From contig NZ_OY781063.1 in assembly GCF_963676285.1 (NCBI RefSeq), positions 1,302,001 through 1,366,000 on the forward strand: a stretch of DNA of 64,000 bases, written 5' to 3'. Of the stretch, positions 1 through 7,599 are shown in pieces (the stretch's first letter is position 1; the number at the start of each line of letters is the position of its first letter). Origin of the DNA: an uncultured Sphaerochaeta sp. (GTDB lineage Bacteria > Spirochaetota > Spirochaetia > Sphaerochaetales > Sphaerochaetaceae). A model generated the notes under the pieces. The model was not told where the DNA came from. It saw nothing but the letters and a program-made list of their open reading frames with translations, and did not search any database. The translations under genes were made by a program, and so were the position numbers.

Positions 1-470
1 ATGGTGGCGGGGATCCTCACCAGCCGGTTGATGGTCTTGGTGCCGGTCACCTCGAGGGTGGTGCCACAGCGCCTGCAATCCTTGTTTTCATCGGAGAGTG
101 CATGGAAGCGGACAATGGTTGGGGTGTTTGCAGGGACGCTGAGAATGGTGTGCCTGCGCTTTTTCTTGTTGCCGGTATCCGCTTTCTCCTGCTGTCTCTC
201 TTCCTCGATCTCCTCTGCTGTGGGAACCCCCACCTCGGCCTCGTCGAAAAGATTGAGCTGGCCGGAAGTCTCGGATGAGGGGCAGAACTTGCGGGCGGTG
301 AGCAGGGCGATGCGCTCGAGCAACTGGTCGTGCTGGCTCCTGAGCTGTGAGTAGGCATCCTGGCCTTCGGCCAGTTGCATACGGACATGGGAGAGCTGGT
401 CCTGCGTCTCTGATAGCTGGTTCTCCAGCATCTGCACCCGTCTCTCAAGTTCCTGTTCACGCTCGCTCAT
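1..470 (-). CDS. tnpC: IS66 transposase TnpC, N-terminal part (runs off the window)
   Basis: The reading frame is open from an ATG at 470 to the window edge, giving about 156 residues. The first 60 residues are a Glu/Gln/Leu-rich coiled coil, as in the leucine-zipper N-domain of IS66 transposases. A basic stretch (KKKRR) follows, then a CRRCG zinc-finger half site near residue 136 and a TINRLVRIPA segment typical of the IS66 zinc-binding domain. The DDE catalytic domain lies outside the window. It follows tnpB by about 90 bp. In this family TnpC performs the strand transfer. Confidence 0.85.
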   Translation of the reverse strand, partial: MSEREQELERRVQMLENQLSETQDQLSHVRMQLAEGQDAYSQLRSQHDQLLERIALLTARKFCPSSETSGQLNLFDEAEVGVPTAEEIEEERQQEKADTGNKKKRRHTILSVPANTPTIVRFHALSDENKDCRRCGTTLEVTGTKTINRLVRIPAT

Positions 471-561
471 CTGTATGTCTCCCATACCGTTTAATTATAT
501 GGGAATTATATCAGAAAAGAGTATTTAATGCAATGCATTGAAAGAATTTAGGTGATATTTA

Positions 562-909
562 TCACCCCATGGACTCGTACCTGAGCACCGGCAAAAGGTT
601 CCAGCAGTCGATGCCCGAGAGCAGCATGATGAGCTGGTCATTGGAGATGGCCCTTGCCCTCTCCATGCTCCTGGGCCAGGGGAACCTGCCCTTCTGGAGG
701 TTCTTCTGCAACAGCCAGAAACCATTGTCCTCCCACAGCAGGATCTTGATCTTGTCACGGTGTCTTGAGCAGAAGAGGAACATGCACTTGTCGAAGGGGG
801 AGAGCTCCATTTCCTGCTCCACCAGCAGGGCTAATGCATGGGACCCCTTACGGAAATCGACATGACCAGGCCTCAGGTACAGCCTGTAGCCTTTGGTGTC
901 AAACAACAT
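562..909 (-). CDS. tnpB: IS66 family accessory protein TnpB
   Basis: The 115-residue product has the classic TnpB pattern: YLRPGHVDFRKGSHAL near the N-terminus, FLFCSRHRDKIKILLWEDNG in the middle, and FPWPR before the C-terminal third. TnpB is needed for efficient IS66 transposition but its biochemical role is poorly defined. I start it at the ATG at 909 because homologues begin a few residues before the Arg-Pro-Gly motif; a longer upstream reading only covers the end of tnpA. The start overlaps the tnpA stop by 11 bp, implying translational coupling. Confidence 0.88.
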   Translation of the reverse strand: MLFDTKGYRLYLRPGHVDFRKGSHALALLVEQEMELSPFDKCMFLFCSRHRDKIKILLWEDNGFWLLQKNLQKGRFPWPRSMERARAISNDQLIMLLSGIDCWNLLPVLRYESMG

Positions 910-1216
910 GGCTGGCCTCCAGGATGGAGAGGCAGGTCCATAGGTCCCTGCCCGAGAACCCGGCATGCATGGTCACCGATACCTTGTTGGCAAAGGTGAT
1001 CGTGATCCCGCCCTTCTTGGCCGGGCCCAGTGGTTCCTGGGTGAAGGTCGGTGCTGGGCGCTCGGAATACGAGGAGCTCTTCACCTCGAAGAACCCTTCC
1101 TCGGTCTTCTCCCTGGGATATCCCTGGACGTTGTATACATAGTCCTGTGCTTCCTTTGGGGAAGGGTTCCTCCCGGAAACATTGATCTTGCAGTATTGGT
1201 TGCGTCTGTCGTTCAT
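899..1216 (-). CDS. tnpA: IS66 family accessory protein TnpA
   Basis: This 105-residue protein is the first gene of the IS66 operon. Its start at 1216 is preceded by GGAGGAAGCG, a strong ribosome site. The N-terminal half holds a KEAQDYVYNVQGYPRE segment and the C-terminal half ends GRDLWTCLSILEAS, resembling divergent TnpA/Orf1 proteins of IS66 elements that carry a C-terminal transposase-regulator tail. No helix-turn-helix is obvious by eye. Identification rests on position and the overlap with tnpB as much as on sequence. Confidence 0.7.
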   Translation of the reverse strand: MNDRRNQYCKINVSGRNPSPKEAQDYVYNVQGYPREKTEEGFFEVKSSSYSERPAPTFTQEPLGPAKKGGITITFANKVSVTMHAGFSGRDLWTCLSILEASHVV

Positions 1217-1285
1217 CGCTTCCTCCTGCCCATCATTGTGCAGAAGGTGGTTACCATTTCATAGGACCGACGAGATTACGCTTAC

Positions 1286-2047
1286 GATGAAATCCAGCAG
1301 CGGTATCATTTCAGTGTCGGATACCGCAAGATGGCCCCCCTGCTTCAGACCGAATCCGGAATTAAGACAAGCCAGAGAAGAGTCCATAGAATCATGAGGG
1401 AGAAAGGTCTGCAGTCCACGGTCCGGCCGAAGAAATATACTGCTGAGATATACCTCAGGAGGAAACAAATGAAGGAATCTCTTCCTCCTGACCTCATTCA
1501 GCGCAAGTTCTTCTCCCTTGAGCCTTTCAAACGGCTGGTTGAGGACATCACCTACCTGCCGTGTCTTGAGCAGATGATGTACCTGAACTCCATCGAGGAT
1601 CTGTTCAACGGGGAGATTCCTGCATACGCAATCTCGGAGATGGTTGATTCCAAGCTCTGCACGGATACTGTCGACATCCTGGCCGGGAAGATCGATGATA
1701 CCCAAGGCGCCATTCTGCACAGCGACCTCGGCTCCACATATCTGTCGTATGCATACAGGGATCTCCTGGAGAAGCTCGGCATACGCATAAGCCTGGGAGA
1801 GGTGTGCTATGATAATGCGGCGATGGAATCGCTTAACAGCATAATCAAGACCGAATGCCTCTACTGCCGATTCGGGAAAAGCAACGTAAAGAACCATAAG
1901 GTGCCCAAGAAGGATGTGATCGCAGCGGTCGTCGAGTTCATCGAATACTACAACACAACACGCCCCAAGGAGAGCCTGGGATTCATGTCACCCGTTGAAT
2001 TCCGGCTCAGGAATCCCAAAGGCACATACCCTGTTGTTATCTCCTAG
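1286..2047 (+). pseudogene. IS3-family (IS150-like) OrfB transposase, 5' truncated
   Basis: The rightward frame begins inside a coding sequence directly at the IS66 end and continues to a stop at 2047. It retains a GYRKMAPLLQ block followed by RRVHRIMREKGL (both typical of the IS3 OrfB N-domain) and the DDE core: Asp in VEDITYLP, Asp in LHSDLGSTY, and Glu in DNAAMESLNSIIKTE, ending with the YYNTTRPKESLG box. OrfA and the first part of OrfB are missing, presumably displaced past the left window edge by IS66. The remaining ATG at 1331 is internal, so no functional transposase is expected. Confidence 0.85.
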
Positions 2048-2387
2048 GGGGAAGATCAATACTTCTTTACAGAGGAGCGGTTCATGCACATGAAGCAACA
2101 TGCAGGACGCAGCATGAGAATTATGGAGCCTCATATTGACAGGAAGGGAATAGAGATGGACTATAAGTCTGGATGGAGTTGTAAACCAGTATGGTTGCAG
2201 TCACTGAAAAAGTGTCTCCAAATCGAGCTCCTGTTAGGTGGCAAATTATCTAATCAGGAAGAAAGCAGAAAATTGCAAATTGCTTTAGCAAGGACTGCAT
2301 AAGCATGGTACATTACTTGCACATTCTCCTATAAAGGAAAAGGAGAGGGCCTCCCGTGGAAAGTAGGACCCCCTCCAAGTTGCAATA
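2048..2387. other. Intergenic stretch without a supported gene
   Basis: Between the IS3 remnant and the DUF6431-like gene I see no convincing coding region. A 72-codon open frame (2084-2302) has no ribosome site and no recognisable sequence. The left boundary of the following transposon should lie here, but I could not find a clear partner of the 31-bp repeats seen on its right side. Confidence 0.5.
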
Positions 2388-2951
2388 ATGCTCTTAGAGA
2401 TTGCCATTGAACTGGCTCAATTGCAAGTGGTTGACGGCAAGGAACACCCAGAATCCAAGATGCTGGGCATCTTCCATTGCATCTTCTGTAATCACCTGCT
2501 CCATGGTCATGGGTGGAGGAAACGCTATTTCATAGACCAGTCCCTGAGCAGCATGCAGGTATGGCTCCACAGGAAGGTTTGCCCTTGCTGCGGGAAGACT
2601 TTCACCCTTTTGCCCAGCTGGGTCCATGCATTCAAGCTGTTCAGTCTCGAGACCATCTGCCTCCTGTTGGGTTACAAGCTCCAGAAAGGCCATTTCAACA
2701 CGGTCCCTGGGGTGTCCGGCTACCTGCAGAGGACATGGTGGAGAAGTTATTCCCACAGGAGCAGGGTGGATACAGACTTCCCCGACCATGGGAAGGTATT
2801 TCACATGCTCAGGGCCCGGCTCAGGGGATGCATAAGCTCCCCACCATCGGTAATCATCGTGCAAGAAAGGCCTCCCTCATTGATGGGAATCCATTTGCAG
2901 CGGCCTGCCCACCAACGTTTGTATCTATATGTCCCAAGGGGTATCCCCTAG
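2388..2951 (+). CDS. DUF6431-like zinc-ribbon protein of the transposon operon
   Basis: The 187-residue product has paired cysteines CIFC near residue 32 and CPCCGK near 65, with the segment HGHGWRKRYF between them, followed by a WVHAFKLFSLETI block. This matches, from memory, small zinc-ribbon proteins (DUF6431) that travel just upstream of DDE transposase/ATPase pairs. The role is unknown; target recognition or DNA binding is an inference. The start at 2388 has no good ribosome site, and an internal Met about 25 residues on is an alternative. The C-terminal 25 residues look low quality and may be a drifted tail. Confidence 0.6.
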   Translation: MLLEIAIELAQLQVVDGKEHPESKMLGIFHCIFCNHLLHGHGWRKRYFIDQSLSSMQVWLHRKVCPCCGKTFTLLPSWVHAFKLFSLETICLLLGYKLQKGHFNTVPGVSGYLQRTWWRSYSHRSRVDTDFPDHGKVFHMLRARLRGCISSPPSVIIVQERPPSLMGIHLQRPAHQRLYLYVPRGIP

Positions 2952-2971
2952 GCTGGTGGTACCAAACTTTC

Positions 2972-2977
2972 AGGAGG
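2972..2977 (+). promoter_or_regulatory. Ribosome binding site fixing the transposase start
   Basis: AGGAGG lies 9 bp before the ATG at 2987. The open frame continues upstream to 2513, but that part is only the out-of-frame shadow of the DUF6431-like gene, so this site decides the start. Confidence 0.85.
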
Positions 2978-2986
2978 TACCAACCC

Positions 2987-4219
2987 ATGGATGCAAGCAA
3001 AAAGGAACAGGTAGCACTGTTCCGCTTCGGACTCATCTTCCCTCTGCTCGACGATCGGTTGAAGCATGGGGACATCACACGCCTGGCGAACCAGATTTGC
3101 GAGAGGGAGCACGACATACCGTTCTCCGGCAAGAAGACGGTGAGCATGCCGACGATTTACAACTGGCTGAATGCCTACCGCAGGAACAGGAACATCGAGG
3201 ACCTGTATCCCAAGGACCGTTCGGACAAGGGCTGCCGCAGGAGAATCAGCAGCGAGACCGAGCAGGCACTGCTGGTATTCCGCCAGCAACATCCCGAATG
3301 CAAGATCACCACCTTGGTGAGGATGGCCGAGAAACAAGGCATCTTCCTGCCCTCGGAGGTGGTTGACATGACCCTCATCTACCGGATCTTCCGCAACCAG
3401 AGGGCCAAGGGGAAGGTCCCCGGCGACAAGGACATGCGCCGCCTTGAGATGGAGCATGTAAACCAGGTCTGGTACCTGGATGCAATGGTGGGCCCGAAGG
3501 TGTATGTGGGGCAGGGAAAGGAACGAAGGCTGGTTGTTTCCAAGCTGTTTGCAATCATAGATGACAAGAGCCGGCTTGTTCCCTATGCCCGTTTCTACCG
3601 TGACGAGACAAGCGAGAGCCTGCTGGATTGTCTCTGGGGTGCATTCAATGCAAGGGGACTGCCCCGCCAGTGCCACACCGACAATGGTGCGGCCATGAGG
3701 GATGAGCGGATAAAGCTCGGTTGTGCAGCCCTTGAGGTGAATTTCACACACTCAAGGCCCTACACCCCAACAGGGAAGGCGAAGGTGGAAAGATATTTTT
3801 CCACGGTACGCATGCAATTCCTGCCCACCCTGGGGGACAATCCCCTGGAGCTGTATGAGCTGAACCAGCGTTGGCTGGAATATCTTGATGAGTACAACGG
3901 CAGGTACCACGCCGGTATCGGGATGTCACCGATCCAGTGCTACCTGGGCGAGATTGAGGCGGTCAGGCCGGCCCCGCCGGACCTTCCCAGGCTGTTCAGG
4001 AAACGGGTGTACCGTACGGTTAGCAAGGCAAGGACGGTAAGCTTGGACTCGGTACTGCTTGAGGTTCCCCTGGGTTATTCAGGAAGGAAGCTGGAATTGC
4101 GTTACAACACCATCAGTGACGTTGAGGCATTCTATGACGGTGAGAGCCTCGGATTGCTCAGGCCGGTCGACTTTCATGCAAACTCACGAGCCCACAGGAT
4201 GAAGGGGGTGCAGCAATGA
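2987..4219 (+). CDS. DD35E transposase with integrase (rve) core, Mu/TniA-like
   Basis: The 410-residue protein has an N-terminal helix-turn-helix region (about 25-75, including PTIYNWLNAYRRN). An integrase-type catalytic core follows with Asp165 (WYLDAMVG), Asp232 (HTDNGA) and Glu268 (GKAKVERYF); the last two are 35 residues apart, as in DD35E enzymes. The C-terminal part is a Mu-transposase-like beta domain. It should cut and join the ends of this transposon. The last 4 bp overlap the ATPase start, so the two are translationally coupled, as expected for a transposase and its regulator ATPase. Confidence 0.85.
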   Translation: MDASKKEQVALFRFGLIFPLLDDRLKHGDITRLANQICEREHDIPFSGKKTVSMPTIYNWLNAYRRNRNIEDLYPKDRSDKGCRRRISSETEQALLVFRQQHPECKITTLVRMAEKQGIFLPSEVVDMTLIYRIFRNQRAKGKVPGDKDMRRLEMEHVNQVWYLDAMVGPKVYVGQGKERRLVVSKLFAIIDDKSRLVPYARFYRDETSESLLDCLWGAFNARGLPRQCHTDNGAAMRDERIKLGCAALEVNFTHSRPYTPTGKAKVERYFSTVRMQFLPTLGDNPLELYELNQRWLEYLDEYNGRYHAGIGMSPIQCYLGEIEAVRPAPPDLPRLFRKRVYRTVSKARTVSLDSVLLEVPLGYSGRKLELRYNTISDVEAFYDGESLGLLRPVDFHANSRAHRMKGVQQ

Positions 4220-5028
4220 ACACTGACATCCGTACCTTCTACGGGTTCAAGCAGATGCCGTTCTCTGCTGAACTGAAACCAAACCAGATGTACCTGCTCT
4301 CTTCCATGGTGGATATAAGCAACAAGATACAGTTCGCCATCCAGAACAGCATGTATTTCACCATCATAGGGGATGTGGGGGCAGGCAAGTCAACTTCCTT
4401 GCGCTATTCCCTGCATCAGCTACCCGGCAAGAGCTACCAGGTCATTGACCTGGTGGGAGGCCAATGGAGCTTCATCGAGGTGCTCAGGCAATTCATGGCA
4501 TCATTGGGCATCTTCACCAGGACAAACCAGCCTTCCACGATGCTCAGACAGATCCATGAGGCACTGGACCTCATCTACAATGATGGCAAGCGGCCTGTGT
4601 TGTTCCTGGATGAATGCCATCTTTTCACCGGGGATTTCTTCGCCCAACTGCATCTCCTGAGCCAACAGAGTCTGGCAAGGACGAGTGTGATACCCATTGT
4701 CATGTGCGGGCAGGAAGGATTGTTCGAGAAACTACGCAACCCGCAGGCCCGTCCATTGATGAGCCGGATTCTTGATGGATACAACCTCCGCAGTCTCTCG
4801 CAGGATGAGTGCTTCGGGTATATTGATCATCACCTGAAGGTCATCGGGGGAAGAGGTTCCGAGATTTTTGACAAGCCTGCACTGATAGCGGTGAGCCAGG
4901 TCTCTGCAGGGATACCCAGGAACATCAATTCGGTGTGTCTGCTTGCCCTGAAGCATGGCATGGAACAAAGCGTGCAACTCATAACTGCGGACATCATCAG
5001 GAAAGTGACCAGGAATTGGTGGGAATGA
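4216..5028 (+). CDS. AAA+ ATPase of the transposon, ExeA/TniB-like
   Basis: The 270-residue protein opens with TFYGFKQMPFSAEL, the hallmark start of ExeA-type ATPases. It then shows a Walker A motif GDVGAGKST (52-60), a Walker B motif PVLFLDECH (about 129-137), and an arginine-containing sensor region near SRILDGYNLRSLS. In two-component transposons such as TniA/TniB or TnsB/TnsC the ATPase selects target DNA and activates the transposase. Overlap with the transposase stop supports that pairing. Lack of a transmembrane segment argues against a secretion role like that of true ExeA. Confidence 0.82.
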   Translation: MNTDIRTFYGFKQMPFSAELKPNQMYLLSSMVDISNKIQFAIQNSMYFTIIGDVGAGKSTSLRYSLHQLPGKSYQVIDLVGGQWSFIEVLRQFMASLGIFTRTNQPSTMLRQIHEALDLIYNDGKRPVLFLDECHLFTGDFFAQLHLLSQQSLARTSVIPIVMCGQEGLFEKLRNPQARPLMSRILDGYNLRSLSQDECFGYIDHHLKVIGGRGSEIFDKPALIAVSQVSAGIPRNINSVCLLALKHGMEQSVQLITADIIRKVTRNWWE

Positions 5029-5049
5029 GCAGGTAAAGGAGGGACAACC

Positions 5050-5295
5050 ATGGATCCGCAAAAAAAGAATGACCAGAAGACGCCTCCCGTCGTCCATCAT
5101 GACAGGTTTACAGAAGACTACTACTTGCAGGTTATCGATTTGTACCGGGGACACGTACGTGATGAACTTGTTCACCGTGGGATTTGCGAGATTGCAAGTG
5201 ACAGGATGCGTAAACAGGCGGTATTCAAGGAGGATCTTGAGTATTGCTTTGAGGTGTGCATGAGGGTTGGAATTGAGGAAGACCCTGCTTTCTAG
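5050..5295 (+). CDS. Small protein of unknown function, last gene of the transposon operon
   Basis: This 81-residue, charged, soluble protein follows the ATPase by 21 bp with a strong AAGGAGG site before its ATG. Sequence such as FTEDYYLQVIDLYRGHVRDEL suggests a mostly helical fold. I do not recognise a family. A terminator starts 22 bp after its stop, so it is the last gene of the element's operon and is probably a real accessory gene. Confidence 0.6.
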   Translation: MDPQKKNDQKTPPVVHHDRFTEDYYLQVIDLYRGHVRDELVHRGICEIASDRMRKQAVFKEDLEYCFEVCMRVGIEEDPAF

Positions 5296-5316
5296 TGTTA
5301 ACAATCTGATTTTATC

Positions 5317-5340
5317 AGGCCTCTTCGGAGGCCTTTTATT
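5317..5340 (+). terminator. Intrinsic terminator of the transposon operon
   Basis: A perfect 7-bp stem (AGGCCTC, 5317-5323; GAGGCCT, 5328-5334) with a TTCG tetraloop is followed by a T-rich tract, directly downstream of the last gene. Confidence 0.85.
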
Positions 5341-5498
5341 GACTTTGTTTCTCTAATCTACCATGCAATCAATTACTCTAACGGTTCGTGCAAACTTCAC
5401 TATAAAATAATGTGCCGTTCAACAGCTCCTGTCCACAAGAAAGTGTCTACTATAACGTACTCATAGCATTGGTCTCGCAAGATTCATCTCTCAATCTG

Positions 5499-5529
5499 TG
5501 TGGAAAATGTGACAGTTCTACCCGGTACC
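5499..5529 (+). repeat. 31-bp repeat, copy 1, candidate transposon-end binding site
   Basis: The unit begins TGTGGAAAATGTGACA and ends GGTACC. It matches the copy at 5575-5605 at 28 of 31 positions, with 76 bp between starts. Repeats of this size in one orientation just outside a DDE transposase operon resemble the multiple transposase-binding sites of Tn7/Mu-like ends. Confidence 0.7.
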
Positions 5530-5574
5530 TCAAATCGCCAAATCACGTTTCCAGTGGCCTAAAAGGCCGGTTTT

Positions 5575-5605
5575 TGTGGAAAATGTGACAATTCTTCCTG
5601 GTACC
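5575..5605 (+). repeat. 31-bp repeat, copy 2, candidate outermost transposon-end site
   Basis: Same unit as 5499-5529 with three substitutions. Between the copies lies a short hairpin (GGCCT-AAA-AGGCC) with a T tract. If this marks the right terminus, the sequence after about 5605 is host DNA. Confidence 0.65.
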
Positions 5606-5617
5606 GATAATATGAAT

Positions 5618-5646
5618 GGTATTTGCATCCTAGGGATGCGGATACC
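5618..5646. repeat. Short inverted repeat with G:U-compatible stem
   Basis: GGTATTTGCATCC at 5618-5630 faces GGATGCGGATACC at 5634-5646 across a TAG loop. The two mismatches become G:U pairs in RNA read from one strand, so the stem is effectively complete. No T run follows, so it is not a standard terminator. The stretch to 5743 holds no gene that I can support. Confidence 0.45.
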
Positions 5647-5743
5647 ATGATAGAGGAGAAGGAAGGACTCTCAAACAGATACAGATGAGCGGGCAGTGAA
5701 AAAGCCTAGGCCACCGCGTAGCGGTTTAGTACAATACTAATAA

Positions 5744-6445
5744 TCACCAAAAATGCCAAGTTTTTTTCATTCGATACGAAAGTTTATCGTTCCTTGTGGC
5801 AATTATTTTTGCAGGTACCCCAGCATAAACGGAATATGCATCACAATCGCTGGTGACTACTGCCCCTGCAACAGTTACTGCACCTTTCTTGATTGTAACA
5901 CCTGGTAAAATCAAACTCCGACTACATATCCAAGAATAATCCTGAACCACTATCGGTTTAATCTCACTCAAAAAACTTGCAGAATTAATAATATGTTGAG
6001 ATGTCCAGAGACTCGCATCAGAACTTATGTCAACACTGTTACCAATTTCAACACCACCTCGAGCATCTATCATAACTCTTTGCCCTATCACACTATCACC
6101 AATCGTAATATTCCAAGGCGACCTAAATTCACATTCTCCAAAAATGATTGTATTCTTAGTTATATTCATTCTAAGCACCTTTCTATAAAGAAAGTTTCTT
6201 ACTGAATAACTTGGAATTCTGGCTATTATAAAACCAACATATCTGACATACCCAATTAAATATTTTGAAATTCCGATGTTTCTATTTTTCCCAACAGAAT
6301 TTTCACGTGTTGAAACTATTTCTTTTTTCTTCTTATAGCGTAAACAAATTATTGACGCAATAAAGAAAAACATGAACACTAATATCGAGAATAGAAATAG
6401 AAGAGATATAATATTTGGATAATTCATATTATTAACAACCCTCAT
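5744..6445 (-). CDS. Hexapeptide-repeat O-acetyltransferase with N-terminal membrane anchor
   Basis: The 233-residue protein starts with one long hydrophobic segment (about 12-35), then a lysine-rich stretch, and from about residue 105 the left-handed beta-helix repeats of the WcaF/maltose acetyltransferase group (IGQRVMIDARGGVEIGNSVDI, IKKGAVTVAGAVVTSDC) ending with YAGVPAKIIATR. That ending is the standard cap of acetyltransferases acting on sugars. It is the last gene of the polysaccharide operon, starting 8 bp after the pyruvyltransferase stop. It probably adds an acetyl group to a glycan residue; the acceptor cannot be read from sequence. Confidence 0.8.
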   Translation of the reverse strand: MRVVNNMNYPNIISLLFLFSILVFMFFFIASIICLRYKKKKEIVSTRENSVGKNRNIGISKYLIGYVRYVGFIIARIPSYSVRNFLYRKVLRMNITKNTIIFGECEFRSPWNITIGDSVIGQRVMIDARGGVEIGNSVDISSDASLWTSQHIINSASFLSEIKPIVVQDYSWICSRSLILPGVTIKKGAVTVAGAVVTSDCDAYSVYAGVPAKIIATRNDKLSYRMKKTWHFW

Positions 6446-6453
6446 TTCACTTC

Positions 6454-7560
6454 TTATGCCTCAAGACTATTCTTAAGGAATTCATATGAAATCTTTCTCA
6501 AATTAGATACTTTCTTGTTTACTGATTTATAATCAATCTTAGTTCCAATTTTTGCCAGTTCTTTATCAATCAATACACTATTAATTGATAACGTTGACAC
6601 TAAAGATTCCAACCTTTGATTAGTATTAAATTTGTCAGGATTTTTCACAGCAATGAATTCTTTATTAAATAGAATCGATAAAGCAGCACCATGAAATGAA
6701 TCAGTGATAATTAAGTCAGAATGATACACTAGAGATAAAAACATTTCGACGCTAATATTTGGAAGAGCAATCATACCTTTTTTAAAAATAACCTCAAAGT
6801 CTCTGGAAATACTTTTACTAACATATACAACAGTCTTTTTCTCTGTGCTCGCCAAATTCTTAACAGTATTCCATAAGATTGAGTTTTTTCTAAGCTCATA
6901 GACAAAAATATAATTTTCAAATTTTACCTCACTTATCAATCTCCCCCAAATTTCTTTGGATAATAAAAAGACAGGATCGAGGACCTGAACACAATTTTTT
7001 GCACCAAGGCTCAACATAAGATTAAGATCATTAACTTCTCGAATTGATACTGCATAGAAATTCGAAATATAAGCCGAGACATCGGAGTTATATAGTTTTA
7101 AATTCTCACTATTTCCAAGGCTAACGGCATATCCGATTCTTCTTGTTGATTCAACAAACTGAAGAAAATATGTTTCATCTTTTTGGGTACAAAGAGGATT
7201 CCATACCTGATCGCTTCCAACAATAACTGCAGAATATCTGTCTTTTACCTCCCGTATACTATGATTATCATATCTCTGAGTTAGGTTTAGTCTTTCTGCT
7301 TTAAATCGATGGATTCTTCTTTTTTTAAAAAAATGATAGAAATATGAAACATTTTTTTTTAATATCTTTTTTTTTGAATACCTACTTTTTAAAGAGACAA
7401 AATTGTATTGTGAAGTAATCCCCTTACAGTCATAATCTATCACATCCACATTGTATCCTAGAGACTCAATCGATGATTGCAATGCAAATAGTTGTAAAAT
7501 TGCACCATAATTGATTGCATCTTGAAAACTTAATAATCCCACATACTTGGATTTTCTCAA
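6454..7560 (-). CDS. Polysaccharide pyruvyl transferase family protein
   Basis: The 368-residue protein has the N-terminal pattern of this family (GLLSFQDAINYGAILQLFAL), then VIVGSDQVWNP in the middle and DLIITDSFHGAALSILF near residue 285, the latter holding the SFHG motif. Family members move a ketal pyruvate from phosphoenolpyruvate to a sugar, though some are used for other glycan modifications. It lies between the Wzy-like polymerase and the acetyltransferase in one AT-rich block, so it should decorate the same repeat unit. Confidence 0.85.
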   Translation of the reverse strand: MRKSKYVGLLSFQDAINYGAILQLFALQSSIESLGYNVDVIDYDCKGITSQYNFVSLKSRYSKKKILKKNVSYFYHFFKKRRIHRFKAERLNLTQRYDNHSIREVKDRYSAVIVGSDQVWNPLCTQKDETYFLQFVESTRRIGYAVSLGNSENLKLYNSDVSAYISNFYAVSIREVNDLNLMLSLGAKNCVQVLDPVFLLSKEIWGRLISEVKFENYIFVYELRKNSILWNTVKNLASTEKKTVVYVSKSISRDFEVIFKKGMIALPNISVEMFLSLVYHSDLIITDSFHGAALSILFNKEFIAVKNPDKFNTNQRLESLVSTLSINSVLIDKELAKIGTKIDYKSVNKKVSNLRKISYEFLKNSLEA

Positions 7561-7599
7561 TTTTACCCTCTCTTTCTCTACATTACTAGAACTCCAAAA

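Larger units (their letters stand above)
1..1285 (-). mobile_element. IS66-family insertion sequence, one end only
   Basis: Three leftward genes in the order tnpA-tnpB-tnpC, with tnpA and tnpB overlapping by 11 bp, are the standard IS66 layout. On the minus strand the element appears to begin with GTAAGC at 1285 (read on the plus strand as GCTTAC at 1280-1285), the usual start of IS66 terminal repeats. Immediately outside, at 1286, an IS3-type transposase reading frame begins, so the IS66 copy appears to have inserted into an older IS3-family element. The other end and the 8-bp target duplication (expected copy of 1286-1293) lie beyond the window. Confidence 0.75.
2388..5605 (+). mobile_element. 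Transposon-like operon: DUF6431-like, DD35E transposase, ExeA/TniB-like ATPase, small ORF
   Basis: Four rightward genes follow closely (transposase and ATPase overlap ATGA, small ORF 21 bp later), then an intrinsic terminator and two 31-bp direct repeats. A DDE transposase with a dedicated AAA+ ATPase is the plan of Tn7/Tn5053/Mu-like elements, where repeated transposase-binding sites crowd the ends. The left end is undefined; the right end is placed at or near the second repeat by inference. Confidence 0.6.

Noticed and set aside
2513..2986. Upstream extension of the transposase frame to 2513
   Set aside because: It only overlaps the DUF6431-like gene in another frame; AGGAGG at 2972-2977 fixes the start at 2987.
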